Positions 35,330-46,658 of a stretch of DNA of 64,000 nt are shown one piece after another. How positions within the stretch are numbered: the stretch's first letter is position 1; each line of letters opens with the position of its first letter. The notes below the pieces were generated by a model, which had not been told where the DNA came from, did not search any database, and saw nothing but the letters and a program-made list of their open reading frames with translations. Source of the stretch: Omphalotus guepiniiformis (Eukaryota; Basidiomycota; Agaricomycetes; Agaricales; Omphalotaceae); assembly GCA_028554645.1 (NCBI GenBank), contig JAQOOI010000020.1, forward strand, positions 233,501 through 297,500, read 5' to 3'. The translations under genes and the position numbers were made by a program.

Positions 35330-36210
35330 GTGTTTGTTGATGGATGTGTCGGAACTTTTTTTTTTGTTTGTATACGTTCTTTGTGTATTATAGACTAGAG
35401 AAGAAACATTATTGCGGCTTGTTGTTCTTGCTGATTTTGCTGACGTTGATCCAACACCTGCAGAGTTGTTTTCGATTTACCTGGTATTTTAGCCCGGCGC
35501 CTGTCAAGGGACATCAGCTAAGAGAAACATCTGAGCGCTGATTCGAGACGACTGGAGTCCTCGTCCTCCAAGTTTAAACACTAGCATGTGAGCCCTAAAT
35601 AATAATCGAAGCTCGGAGAGTCGCGTCCACGAGAGTCGCGTCCATGAATAGGAAAATCATTCAACCGTGGGTGGTTCTTTTGTATGCGTTACGCGTAGGC
35701 GAGCATGGCAAGTCCAGGGCAGGTCTATTACGATGATTATAAGTGTGCAAATGCTGGCAGTGGGGAACTCGCTGGAACTCGACTTGGGGGAGGCTCGGGG
35801 CCCGACTGGGGCCCCATGATCAACAAGTGCGAAAGCTCGGATTCCCACGATTCATCTATCATTCCCGACGTGCATCTACTATAACACCTCAAGGATTCAT
35901 CGATTCTCTCTTTCTTCAATATACGTTATGGATCAAATTATGCCATAGGATATGCGGATTAGTCCGGCGGGACATCAACATTGCTAATGTGAAGTGGTAG
36001 TACTAGTAACAGTGGTGGTTTAAGCTTTGGTGTGAGACGTTCGTTACATGTATGTAAGGAAACGACTTATATTCGTTTGTTCTTCTGGGAATGGGAATGG
36101 GAATGAATAAGCATCTCTTTTCTTTTCTTCTTTCCACCAGGATCACCACTCCCTCGTCTCCGTCTCCACCTCATTCGATCCCCGAGCTCCAATAACGCTA
36201 CCTACCTCCA
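35330..36210. other. Intergenic, no gene recognised
   Basis: 881 bp between the SDR stop and the alpha/beta-hydrolase start. It contains the SDR 3' end and a short direct repeat (gagagtcgcgtcca, twice near 35618-35645). No coding frame with recognisable content was seen. Confidence 0.5.
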
Positions 36211-37710
36211 ATGGAAGTCGCACCACCCCTCCAAAACCCCTCACCAACACCAACACCAACACCATCAACATCTTCCCCTTCCCCTTTCCATCGTACATCA
36301 CTCCAAATACCCTCCTCTCGACCAGGTTGGAACCTCGACACATGGGTATACCTACCAACCCTCGGAACATCTCCTTATCCTATAGTTATAATGTACGCTC
36401 TTCCGCTTCCGAGTTCCGAGTCCACCGTACTATACCGTACAGTGTCAGTGTCAGTGTCAGTGTGCTAATAAGCGCTTTGGATTTTGGATCTCTGATCTCT
36501 AGGGCAAACGGATTCGGGTTAACGAAATCCTTGGGTCTTTCATCTTATGCGGAGGCGTTTGCTAGGGCGGGGTATGCTTGTTTGGTGTTTGATTATCGGA
36601 GGTGGGGGCTTTCAGGTAAGTGTCCCTTGGTTTCGTTATCGCTGCTCAGTGATATGTAATACATACGAGAATGCTAATGGCGGGGGTGATAACTTGAAAA
36701 TGAAAATAGATGGAATCCCTCGAAATGCGTTGTTCATTTCTGAACAAGTAGGGGATTATAGAACTGCGGTTGAGTTTGTTAAGAAAGATTCGAGGTTTGA
36801 TTCGGATAGGGTTGTTCTTTGGGGGTTTAGTTTCGCTGGTACCGTTCGTTCTAAGCCCTTCGTTGAGTGGGTTAAGATAAACTCATGACGATGTTTTCTA
36901 GGAGGACACGTATTAACACTCTCCGCAGAGGTTCGTTCATTTTCTCCTCAAATCCCATCTTTAGCTACCACTAATATCTTCTCTTCCCTTTCAAACCTTT
37001 CAATAACCACCAATACTTAGTACGGCCACACCATCAAAGCATCAATAACTCAAAGTCCCTACCTAGGCCGACAACTCCCATTTTCCCTCACCCTAACCTA
37101 CTTCAAATTCTGGTTCTACGCCCTCCTAGACCTTTTCAAACAAACACTCGGGTTCAGTCCCGTATATATACCCATCACAGCACATCCAGGTGAAATTGGG
37201 AATATCACTGCGGTGGGCGCTGTGGAGGGGTTTTATTCGCTTACTCGGGATCCAAAGTGAGTAAAGGGCCGCGGGCTAAGTTCTAATTTCTTACGTGGTG
37301 GTGCTGGATTCTCCTCATAATGTATTGACCTGGTTTGGTTTTGTGGTTGTTATTAGGGAATTCGAGAATAAAGTCTCCGCGTCTACGTTCTTACGAATAC
37401 CAACCTACAAACCTATACGCACGATTCATAAGATCGAGGTTCCGATATTGTTCGTTGTTTCCGAGAATGATGTTATTAGGCCCCCCAAGGGTGTTTTGGA
37501 GGCTGCTGCGCTTGTACGGGGCTCAGAGGTGCTTCAACTTAAAGGAGGTGAGTGTTATTGATAGTTGAAGTCTGATTGTCTAGCAGAAGGAAGTTCTCAT
37601 GGTTTACACAGGACACTTTGATATGTTCTCTGGAGGGATTGATTTTGAGAAATCGGTTGAATCTCAGGTTGGGTTTTTGAGGAGGCATGTACCGATTGTA
37701 ACAGTATAGT
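36211..37710 (+). CDS. Alpha/beta hydrolase
   Basis: Six or seven exons join in frame to give a protein of about 320 residues. The nucleophile elbow is GFSFAGGH (GxSxxGG type), split by an intron between G and GH. The acid residue is likely Asp in VVSENDVIRPP and the base His in KGGHFDMFSG, so a full Ser-Asp-His triad is present. Strand and helix blocks (PIVIMANGFGLTKSLG; YACLVFDYRRWGLSG; VGDYRTAVEFVKKDSRFDSDRVVLWG) fit the serine aminopeptidase/dienelactone-hydrolase-like group. The N-terminus holds a short Pro/Thr/Ser-rich stretch and no signal peptide. A repeat of gtcagt in the first intron (about 36440-36462) is the only odd feature. The substrate cannot be predicted. Confidence 0.8.
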
Positions 37711-37818
37711 ATTTGATTGTTGTGGTTGGGGGCGTATAATGTGAATGATTACAAGCAAGCAGCAAGCCCCGTTCAAAAATGCCACGGTGATCAAACGATG
37801 CTCGGAAAGTTGTTCGTT

Positions 37819-37905
37819 GCCCGCCTAGCTCAATCGGATAGAGCGTCAGACTTTTATCCATTGGAGGGCAATCTGAAGGCTGCGAGTTCGACCCTCGCGG
37901 TGGGC
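37819..37905 (+). tRNA. tRNA-Lys(UUU) with a 14-nt intron
   Basis: The acceptor stem GCCCGCC pairs with GGTGGGC (one G-U). The D arm is GCTCAATCGGATAGAGC, the anticodon stem TCAGA/TCTGA, and the T arm GCGAGTTCGACCCTCGC. The anticodon loop reads CTTTTA, then a 14-nt insert (37857-37870), then A, restoring the usual CUUUUAA loop with anticodon UUU. The insert sits just 3' of position 37, the standard site for eukaryotic tRNA introns. The CCA end is not encoded. Confidence 0.92.
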
Positions 37906-38131
37906 TATTTCTGAAAAGGTGTCATTTATTTTAATCTCTTTGCGAGAGACCTGTTCCGGGATTTACAGCAATACACGAGTCATTGTGGAAGATTTCTCTT
38001 CTGATTTGGCTAAGGGATCTCGTTACTATTCTGAAGGAACAGTAATAGTGCCCGACTCTTCTTGTACTACTATTCACCTAAACTAAATACCACTCATCGA
38101 CACACCGAAACCATCCCATGGCCAAACGCCC

Positions 38132-39280
38132 TCAAACGCCCATCGACATCCTACAAACCCCAACTAACCACTTCACACCCTCCAAAACCCCATCAACAAT
38201 CCAGATACTCTCACCTTCCTCGGTTCCTAAAGCATCCACGACGCCTTTTCTGATTGATTCTTTCAGGTTTGACATTCCTGCGCATCCGAGGCAGATTATT
38301 TTGACTCGTTTTGGGTTTGGGTTTGGGTTTGGGTTTGGGGTTTCTTGAGGAGGAGGAGGGGGAGGAGGAGGAGGGATGGGAGAGGAAGAAGGGGTGGGAT
38401 GAGTGGGGATGGGGGTGGGGATGGGAGAGGGAGGATTGACCAGTCGCGCGGCTGCGGCGGATATTTTGGATTGAACGATGTGAGGAGGGAGAGCGTGGAG
38501 TTGTGTTGCGGTTAGACCTGTTGTTTCGACTCCTGCGAATCGACTACCATGCGCATTACTAGGGGGGGTACTAGGGGCGAGTCCGAGAAACGTATGAACG
38601 GCATTAGATAGAGATTCTTCCCATATTTTACCTGTTGTGACGATTCCGAATGTCGCTTGGGGTGGTGGGTCGATATCGAGTTCGAGTTCGAGTTCGGTGG
38701 ATGAGGATGAGGGTGAGGATGAGAAATCGTGGTATTGGGAGAGTAAACCGAGACTTGTAATAATACTAGCTTCGAATATCCCAATAACATGTTTCTTCCT
38801 CCTCCCCCTCCTCCCCCTGCTCCCCCCATCACCATGCCCTTGCCCATCCGAACCATGCACCCCACTCCGACTTTGCCCCTCGATCTCCCGTATCTCCCTC
38901 CCAATCATCCCAACCAATGGATGCTCAGAATAACACGCAACTAAAAACCCATCGTATGACTCTGATGAGGATGAGATCAAAGGTTTAAGATAATCGAAAC
39001 AGTATTCTGCGCTTTTTTGAGCGTCTGAGGGGGAGTTTATGCTTGGGAGTGCGTCTGGGTGTGGGTATGAGGGGGTGTCATTGTTTAGCGGGTGCGCCGG
39101 GTATGGGTGTGGATGTGGGTGTGAGTGTAGGTGGGGCGGACTCGAGGGTGCAGTGAAATAATCACACGAAACATCAGGGTAATAAGCCAATAACTGTGTT
39201 ATTGATTCTTTGAGAGAGGATGTTAGGGTATTTGTTGTGTTTGGGTTTATAATCAGTAGTTTTATGCTTGACATGGACAT
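38132..39280 (-). CDS. DCG1: DCG1-like Asp/Glu/hydantoin racemase-family protein
   Basis: The intronless 382-residue frame starts with IKLLIINPNTT, the N-terminal signature of the Asp/Glu/hydantoin racemase superfamily and yeast Dcg1, which is linked to allantoin/nitrogen catabolism. The two catalytic-type cysteines are visible: one in FLVACYSEHPLVG and one in IICLGCAGM. The protein exceeds the family's usual ~240 residues because low-complexity inserts break it: a His/Pro run near residues 50-65, a Gly/Arg segment near 145-165 and long Pro/Ser/Asn-Pro runs near 295-325. The inserts lie between conserved blocks, probably in surface loops. The gene is divergent from the NSE3 gene, with 333 bp between starts. 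Confidence 0.8.
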   Translation of the reverse strand: MSMSSIKLLIINPNTTNTLTSSLKESITQLLAYYPDVSCDYFTAPSSPPHLHSHPHPHPYPAHPLNNDTPSYPHPDALPSINSPSDAQKSAEYCFDYLKPLISSSSESYDGFLVACYSEHPLVGMIGREIREIEGQSRSGVHGSDGQGHGDGGSRGRRGRRKKHVIGIFEASIITSLGLLSQYHDFSSSPSSSSTELELELDIDPPPQATFGIVTTGKIWEESLSNAVHTFLGLAPSTPPSNAHGSRFAGVETTGLTATQLHALPPHIVQSKISAAAARLVNPPSPIPTPIPTHPTPSSSPIPPPPPPPPPQETPNPNPNPNPKRVKIICLGCAGMSNLKESIRKGVVDALGTEEGESIWIVDGVLEGVKWLVGVCRMSMGV

Positions 39281-39613
39281 AAGTAGATGGGATGGCAGTC
39301 GCGAAATAAAGATTCGTATACAAGTACCTGCGCCTTCAAATTCTCAATATCGTGACGTAATCCGGACCGTGACGCCGACATCAAGTTGTCCGTTTCGTCA
39401 CAGCTCACGTGCAAACGCGCCTTCACTCAGTCACAGACTCACACGCGCGCCTTCTTCCTCTTCTCCTCTTCCTTCAACCTTCCTTCCTTCTTTCGTTTCG
39501 TTCCACCAACAAATCCAAATCCAAATCCAAATCCAAAAAACCAACACATACCCCCCGGTTAACGAAGACGAAAAAAAAGGAATCAAAAGGAATTAAAATC
39601 CAAAACAAAAGAA
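39281..39613. promoter_or_regulatory. Divergent promoter region DCG1-like / NSE3-like
   Basis: 333 bp separate the two divergent start codons, so both promoters must lie here. Two cgtgac elements occur near 39352-39374 and a tcacgtg element near 39404. A C/T-rich tract followed by an (aaatcc)n repeat (about 39512-39537) lies just before the NSE3 start. No experimental support. Confidence 0.4.
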
Positions 39614-41330
39614 ATGTCTCGTCGTTCACAAACGTACAAATCAACCCAACCTCAACCTCAAACACGTCGTTCCAAAGCCTCCGCCGCACCTCCTCCTCCG
39701 CGCGGACAACGACATACGCATACACACACAGCGCGTGTAGTCTCCGACGATGAGGATGATGATGCAGAAGCCGAAGGTGAAGGCGGCGAAGGCGAAGAAG
39801 GTGGTGGTGGGGATCAGATGGACGTGGATGTTGATGTTGGGTCTCAGGGTGTAGATGCTGTACGTGTTTCTTGATTTAATAAAAGGATGGATGGTGATGC
39901 GGATGTGTGGGTGTGGATCTTTGGGGGGGGTGTATAGGAAATCACACGAAAAGCGAATCAGTTGGCTCGATTGGCTTTGTTTAATGAACATCGGAGGATG
40001 CCTTTGAGGAGGGAGGAGATTTCTAAGAAAGGTACGGTACTGCAGTGTCTTTGCTTGCGGTGATACGAACATACGCTAACCTCGACGTGTCCTTGTGTCT
40101 TGTTTTTTGGGTTCGTAGTTCTAGCGAACAACCCACGCGTATTCGGACGTGTATTCGATAACGCACAAGCGATACTTCGTAATACGTTTGGTATGGAGAT
40201 GGTAGAGTTGCAATCTCGTGCTGCGTTGGATAAGGATATGATGGGTGGTGGTCCGGGTGGGGCGGAAGATGAAGAGCTTGATGAGGCAAAGAGAGCTATT
40301 GGGTTGAAGAAGAAAGGTATGTGTACCTATTCTATCTCTTTCCTTGGTTCATGATCATGATGATCAATTCACTCATTCACACTTCGATAACATTGGTTTT
40401 ACCAGCCACCGCAACAGGATCAAAAACATACATTCTCCGCTCAACACTCGATCCAACACTCATCGAGTTATCTTCACTCGTAGATCAAAAAATCCTCAAT
40501 GCTGAACTCGAAGATGCTTTTCCTCCCGATGCTAATGGCGATGCCGATGCAGACGATGAAGAAGAAGATGATGAAGAAACGGTTAAAACGAGATGTTATG
40601 GAAGTATCTTATCTTGGAGCGCTACGGATCATCCTGTGCCTATTGGAATACTTTATGTGATTTTATCGTTGATTTTAGTTAGTGGGAGGGTTATTGGTGA
40701 TTGTGAGTTTCTCAACCCACCCTTACCTTCCATCTGTCTAAAAACAACCCCCCGCCGCTGATATTATGTTATGTTATGTTATACGTTATACTAGCTGACC
40801 TACGAACCCACCTCCGTCGACTACACCTCCCAACTCAAACTCAAATCCCATTCTTACCCCATACAACACAACGATCGATGAATATCGATACGTACCTCGG
40901 GATATTACAACGTCAGGGATACATCGATCGTACCATTGTAGGTGACACTGGTACTAAATCCAAGGCCGGTAAAGGGGGCACTGCTAAACGCGCTCGAGTG
41001 TCTGGAGCGGGGGGACAAGATGATGAAGGAGGTGCGGGGGTAAAGTATGAGTGGAGATGGGGACCTAGAGGACAGAGTGAGGTTGGGGAGAAGGGTATTG
41101 CGAGGTTTGTGGCGGAGTTTATGGTTGGTGTTGATGAGGATGAGGGTGAGGGGGATGAGCAGGGTGCGGGTGGAGGTGCGGGTGCGGGTGGGAGTGGGAG
41201 TGGGGGTAGGGGCGGAGGTGGAGGTGGAGGTGGAGGTGGGGTGGATGGGGAGAAGAGGAGGAAGAAGATTGAGAAGGTTGAAGCGGGGATTGAGAAAGCT
41301 GCTGGTGGTGCGATTAATGGGTTGAAGTGA
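39614..41330 (+). CDS. NSE3: MAGE-domain protein, NSE3-like subunit of the SMC5-SMC6 complex
   Basis: NSE3 is the MAGE-family subunit that, with NSE1 and NSE4, forms the DNA-binding head module of SMC5-6 for DNA repair. MAGE blocks are visible across several exons: KANQLARLALFNEHRRMPLR, then REEISKKVLANNPRVFGRVF, then NAQAILRNTFGMEMVELQS, and YILRSTLDPTLI. Next come HPVPIGILYVILSLILVSGRVI and DTYLGILQRQGYIDR, and the winged-helix-like end VKYEWRWGPRGQSEVGEKGIARFVAEFM. The N-terminus is basic, then acidic and Gly-rich. The C-terminal tail is a Gly run of recent simple-repeat origin followed by KRRKKIEKVEAGIEK. About five introns separate the blocks. Confidence 0.78.
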
Positions 41331-42083
41331 AGTGAAGTGAGGGTTTTGCTTTATTTTTCTGTTTTCTAGTTTTTATTCTATGATGTGGTAATTTATCGTA
41401 CTTGCGGTATATACTCTTATACGTGTGTGTATACGAATCATTATTAGCCTTCTCACGACTTCTCATCCATCTACCATATCAAGTATAAAACTACTGATTA
41501 TAGCCTTCCTCGAAGTATCAACCACACATTTACCAGCCTCAAAACCTGGGCCTGATGTTTCGTGTGATTACTTCACTGCACCTCTACATACCAACACCCG
41601 CTAAACACCCCTTCACACCCAGGCGCACTCCCAAACATAAACTTGAACACCGCTCAAAAAAGCGCTACTAGTACATACTCAGGCAGTTTCGAGTGTCTAA
41701 ACCTATAATCGAGTCCGAGTCCGTCCGAGTCATACGATAGGTTTTCAGTCGCATCGCTTGTTATTCCGAGCATCCGAGCATCCGAGCATCCGAACATCCG
41801 TTGATTGGGTTGATTAGGAGGGAGATAAGGGAGCCTACTTATATGTGCGATCGAGGGGAAGAAAATCGGGAGCAACGTTCAAGTGAATAAGGATATAAAT
41901 AAGATTATAAACAGATTTATATAAATACACCATACACCATACACCATACATATCCATAATCATATCCCGGGCCAATATAGATATAGTATACACCACTTAA
42001 ACGTTAAACATCGAAACGTTAAACATCGAACGTTCTAAACTCCCACAGACTCTGACTCCAAGCCTACTTAACCCATCCCGGGC
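41331..42083. other. Convergent spacer with simple repeats
   Basis: 753 bp between the NSE3-like and PLC stop codons. It contains a tandem array of catccgag/catccga units (about 41769-41802), an acaccat array (about 41928-41950) and a duplicated cgttaaacatcgaa block near 42001-42028. No gene seen. Confidence 0.6.
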
Positions 42084-44184
42084 TTACACCCTCCTAACAA
42101 AAACCCTAACACAAACACTCGCACCATTCTCATTCTCATACCCATCCCTTCCTCGGAGTCTAACGAATCTCCATACCCCTCCATCCCTATCCCCATCTGC
42201 GTACTCGCGGTCAAGGTCAAGATCCCCACCCGCACTGCCGCCTAAATCCAACCAATCAACCCTCCCACAAACCCACCCCACCTCCCTATCCTCACCAACC
42301 TCCGAAACTCTCACTCCGAGACGGAGGAATGCGAGTGGATCGGTTGGGTATGTCCAGTCGATTCGAGGGAGGGGAGGCAACGGCGTAGGTGAAGGCAACA
42401 GCGAAGGCGAAGGGGAGTTCTGAGGTGAACTTGAAGGGGAAGTTGGTGGGAGGGGTAGGAATAAGAGGTCGGAGGAAGTGGGGGACTCGGATGAAGTGGG
42501 GGACGCAGAGGAAGCGGAGGAAACGGAAGGGGTGGTAGGAACAACCGGAGAATCCCATGAGAAACAGTGTTCTTTGAGTTCGTGGTGGAGTTCGGCGTGG
42601 ATGTAGGTTTTTGTAGAGGGTTTGGTTGGTACTGCGTTATTGTTAGGTGAGGGGTGCCGGTGAGATCAAATACGAACAGGAGAAACAAAAAGACATCGAC
42701 TCACACGAAATCCCACCTAAAAACTCACAAACCAACCTAACCTCCCCTCCCCTTTCCCCTTCTCCCTTCTCACCCCCACCCCCACCCCCACCTTCCCCCT
42801 CCCCTCCCCCCTCCCCACCCCTCCCACCCCTCATCCACTGCGGCTTCTCAACCCACCCCCCACTCCCCCCAAACAACCCCTCCCAAACCACCCACCCCCG
42901 ATCCCACCTCTGCCAATTAACAGCAACAATCTGCGTTCCTATCCTCCAAAACCCCAGCGTATCAACATTCGAAGAATTTATCCTCGTTCCTTTGGGGTAT
43001 ACCCTCCTCAGGTGTTTTTGGGCGTTTTCGTGGAGCGGGGTCAGGGAAGGGAGGGTAGGGAGGAGGGAGAGGAGGGTTGGTTCGGAGATGTTTAGGAGGA
43101 TGTGGGGTGGGGTTAGGAGGGCTGTGTGTGTGGGGGAGGGGGTTAGTGAGATGAGAGGGTAGGAAGGTGGGTTTGAGGGGGGGGAGGGGGTATGGGGGAC
43201 GTACGTTCATCCAACCACTTTGTCGAAAAAGGTTTCATACTCCTAGCATAAAACCCCAACTCAGCCAACTCTTCCGAAATCTTCCCCCTTTCAACTTTCC
43301 CAACAAGTACCCGAGGTATATCTTCACCCGGAACTTCGGATTCCATCGTAGCAGGCGTATCAACCACGACTAGATTTTGTAACCCTTCTACTATGACTTT
43401 CTCTTCATCTTCTTCGATTCGATCGAAATCTTCTGGTGGGTAATATTCTACCATTAAGATGATTCGACCTCTTAATTCTCTTGGTGTGGGTTTTCTCCTT
43501 AGTTCCACATCATCATCCTTAATAACAAACCCCTCCTCCTCCCCCTCCTCCCCGCCGCTGGCACCACCCAACCTCCCAACAACCAACTTCCCACCCCAAA
43601 CCCTCCTCAACAACCCCACAAGTTCCCCCTGCCCCTCAACACCCACATGACACTCCAACGAAATAAACACAGGCCACGATTCCTCCCCCACCACATCACC
43701 AATAGCCACCGCCACATCTTCAAGTGGGATTGATGTCGATAGGGTGTACCCGTGGGTTACGATTAGTCCGTGAGTTGAGGGCCATACGTCAATTTCGATA
43801 CAACGGGCTGGGGAAGGGTGTGTTAGGACGTGGGTGTAGGATGTTGAGGATGAGTGGCCTAGGAGTTGGTGGCCTAGGAGGTAGGTGTTGTGTGAGGATC
43901 TGCGGAGGGAGGGGGGATTAGTTCGTTAGTTTGTTTTGGACCTTGGTAGGATTGGATTGGATTGGATTGGATTGGATTGGATTGGATTGGATTGGATTGG
44001 ATTGGATTGGATTGGATTGGATGTGGGATACGCACGATATAAAGTAATCTGTTATAGGTAATGTATCATCCACATCTGGTACTCTCACGAAAGGTGTTTC
44101 GAGGAGTTTTGGGATGGAGATACCTTGTAGAGTTAGGTAGGCGTGAATTGAAGGTGCGAGTCGGATGGTTTGTGGGTTGGTCAT
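42084..44184 (-). CDS. Phosphoinositide-specific phospholipase C (short fungal form)
   Basis: PI-PLC cleaves PIP2 to IP3 and diacylglycerol. The catalytic X domain is clear after splicing: YFISSSHNTYLLGHQL, CIEIDVWPS, THGYTLSTSIPL and WPVFISLECHV, supplying both catalytic His positions (SHNTYL and HGYT). The Y domain reads HLRRVYPKGTRINSSNVD, then TLGFWRIGTQIVAVNWQRWD, with WVEKPQWMR. A C2-like C-terminus (LAFLRLGVRVSEV; WRFVRLRGRDGYENENGASV) ends in CVRVFVRRV. There is no PH or EF-hand region: the protein starts MTNPQTIRLAPSIHAYL about 50 residues before the X domain, as in the short basidiomycete forms. The first intron carries a 14-unit pentanucleotide array. Acidic and Pro/Ser low-complexity runs interrupt the X-Y linker and the Y-C2 linker. 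Confidence 0.85.
43951..44020. repeat. (ATTGG)14 pentanucleotide microsatellite in PLC intron 1
   Basis: Fourteen uninterrupted copies of attgg (tccaa on the gene strand) lie inside the first PLC intron, between the YFIS-encoding donor and the SSHNTYL-encoding acceptor. A perfect array of this length is likely to vary between strains. Confidence 0.95.
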
Positions 44185-44472
44185 TGTTTGGGTTCAAAGT
44201 TTGTAGGGTTAGTGTTTAGAATAGTGTTTTGGTTTTTACTCCCATCGGAGTCGGAGATGATGATACTTAGCACTGTGGCAGTACTTAGTTACTTCGACCG
44301 GCGTCTAATCTGGCGCCCTACAAAATGTTTCAGCTTCAGCTTCAACATTTCAATCTTCGATCCGTATCATCTTCACAAAAAGTACACACAACCAATATTC
44401 CACACAGCGTACAAACCACAAAAAAAATATCATACACTCAATTCCCCCTCCCTCCCTTCAACATCGGGACCA

Positions 44473-45921
44473 TTAAACCATTCCCCCCCCCACCAGTATA
44501 AACACAACGAATAAACCCTCCTCAAAACATCCCAATCCCCATCCCAATCCACTAAACATCGCCCTCTTCGAACAATACTCCGATTTAAAACTAGCAACAA
44601 ACTCATCACTATCACTATCAATCCGCCCATTGAACCTCCCTCCGGGCCCCCCAACATCAAACGGCCCAGAAGGTGTCATTGCCTTGACATTTATAGCAAA
44701 AACCCGATAAAAATCTCTAACATTAAATCCGAGTGTTCCCCGGGGGTTAAGACCGATAGACCCAGTCCTAGAAATCCCAATAACAAACTCAACATAATCA
44801 GTCGTTAGACTCTCCAAAGCGTTCGTTAGATCGGATTCTATAGTTTCGGGTGAAAATATAGACTCGTAGATATCTTGAGGTGAGTGGCCGTAGAGCGAGA
44901 TGGCGTTGGTGAGGAGAGTTGAGGTTAGGTATTTGCCAGTGGGAGGAGGGGGGAGGTGGAATGAGGTAGGTTTGACTTCGGATGAGTGATTGGATGAATC
45001 TGATCCTTCGGATTCGAAACCGGATTCAGATTCGACTTCCGGTTCATCTTCAAATGCCCGCGCCTCTCGAATAACACTCAACGCAGCTCCAACATCAACA
45101 GGATCAGAATCAACGCCACCATATCCACCTCTATTCATAACCGCTTCCCCGATCCGTTTCAAGAAAGAGTCATATTGCCAGTGAGATTGTATCGCGAACC
45201 GATGCGTAGATTTTTTTTTTCAGTTCAAAATTCCTCGACAACCCTCCTTCCCCCCTTACACAGACAAAGCTGTCACGCAGTGACGACGTACCCGTCCGTC
45301 GTAGAAGAGAAGTGGATTTTGAGAGTATTGACTCGGAGGAGGAGAGGGTGTGAGGAGGAGTACGGGGTTATGGAGATAGAGTGTACCAGAGCCAGAAGCT
45401 TTTTCCTGGGAAGGTAAAAAAGGATAATTATCAGCTACATAGGATATCCCGAGGCGAGGAAGAATAGGCCAGGGAATTGAAACGCACCAGTACCAGCATA
45501 CCTACACGCTCGTTCAAACATCTTCTTATACTGATCCAAAACTAAAACTCGACCGTTCGTATTTTCGAGTTTGGTACCGATGTGGAGGTCACCTGGTAGG
45601 AGGTGTAGTGTTTCCGTGCTAGTAGTACTACCAGTATTACTGCTACCAGGATGACTAGCGCTAGCCGCCACACCAGTGAATACGAATCCGACGTAGGGGT
45701 CAAATGCGAGTCCGGGTACACCGAGTCCGAGTGGGTATTGGTTTTGCGATACCCCGCCGGAGAGTTTCATGCGAGCTGTGTATAGCGTCGCAGTGGGAAG
45801 CGAAATTGGACCATTCAGGGAGTTCGCGCCACCCATGGACAAGTTCGGGTGTTTCGGATGAGGATGAGGATGAGGATGAGGGACTCGGAGGAGGGTTGGT
45901 CCATGTCCATTGAGATGTCAT
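44473..45921 (-). CDS. Hypothetical multi-exon protein, model uncertain
   Basis: At least three coding-like segments lie on the minus strand: a start MTSQWTWTNPPPSPSSSS (45921) or MGGANSLNGPISLP, a block with LPGDLHIGTKLENTNGRVL and DQYKKMFERACRYAG, and an exon (about 44473-45162) with GKYLTSTLLTNAISLYGHSP and YVEFVIGISRTGSIGLNPRG. The intron after YAGT (gtgcgt...tatgtag) keeps frame into DNYPFLPSQEKASGSGTLYL. The next junction, near 45170-45290, could not be solved because no AG acceptor fits the frame. I do not recognise a family. An indel in the assembly or a decaying gene would both fit. Confidence 0.35.
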
Positions 45922-46126
45922 CGACTCAGATATCGTTTTGAGGTTTTGAGGTTATGTGTTTGTTGATTCAGTGTGAGAGTGGGTTGCTTTTTGCTTGGGA
46001 TGATCAATGGCAGAAAGTTATAAGAAGGGCGAATCGAAGGAATATGGAGGGAAGACTTACGTACCAATGGGTTGACAGGAAAGGAAAGGAAGAGAGGCCG
46101 CAAGTACTTTGTCTCATATAAATCCA

Positions 46127-46658
46127 AATCGTGGCGTAACGCATAGCGCATAGTATCCTATATACTTAGTACCACCAGAGTCTTGCCCGCGTTCAATAAG
46201 GGTGCGATGGGTTGATAAAGTTTCATTCCTCCTCACGCATCCCACAAATCCCACAAATCCCACAAATAGAACAGGGAACAAGAAATCAAGCTTTCGATGT
46301 ATTAGCCTGCATCTGCGTCTGAACCTGAAGCCTGAAGCTTCGCCTGCATAACACTCATAACCGCATTCATATATCTCTCTTTCTTTGTATCGTAGAGTTT
46401 CGAGGTTCGTACGGATGTAATCGACTTTGGGATTGGGATTGGTGGTGTTTGATTGCTTGCTTGGGGTCGTGTCTAATGCAGCATATAGCGAGTTTGTAAG
46501 TAGGTAGGTGGTGGAAAGGAAAGGAAAGGAAAGGAAAAGTGCACGGAACACACGTACGTACTGATATTGACTAGAACATGTTCGGGATTACATAGCTTCC
46601 CAAGGACGTATAGAGAGTTTGTCAGGATGGGTTTATCTGGGGATTCCCAAAGAGTCAG
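46127..46658 (-). pseudogene. Partial prefoldin-5 copy, 3' half only, frameshifted
   Basis: This segment is collinear with 49589-50183 of the intact prefoldin-5 gene, in the same orientation. It keeps the 3' flank (tcgtggcgtaacgcatagc..., the tcccacaaa triplets, tcaagctttcgatgtatta), the last coding exon and part of the preceding one (matching [16 protein letters not shown]). [12 protein letters not shown] is still readable, but the frame then shifts (RYKEREIYECGYEC in place of [10 protein letters not shown]). A deletion removes residues in the LVPL block. The first exons and promoter are absent. It cannot make prefoldin 5. Confidence 0.85.

Noticed and set aside
38310..38345. Telomere-like (GGTTTG)n run
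   Set aside because: It lies within the DCG1-like coding region, where it encodes Asn-Pro repeats, and is short. It does not match the usual TTAGGG fungal telomere.
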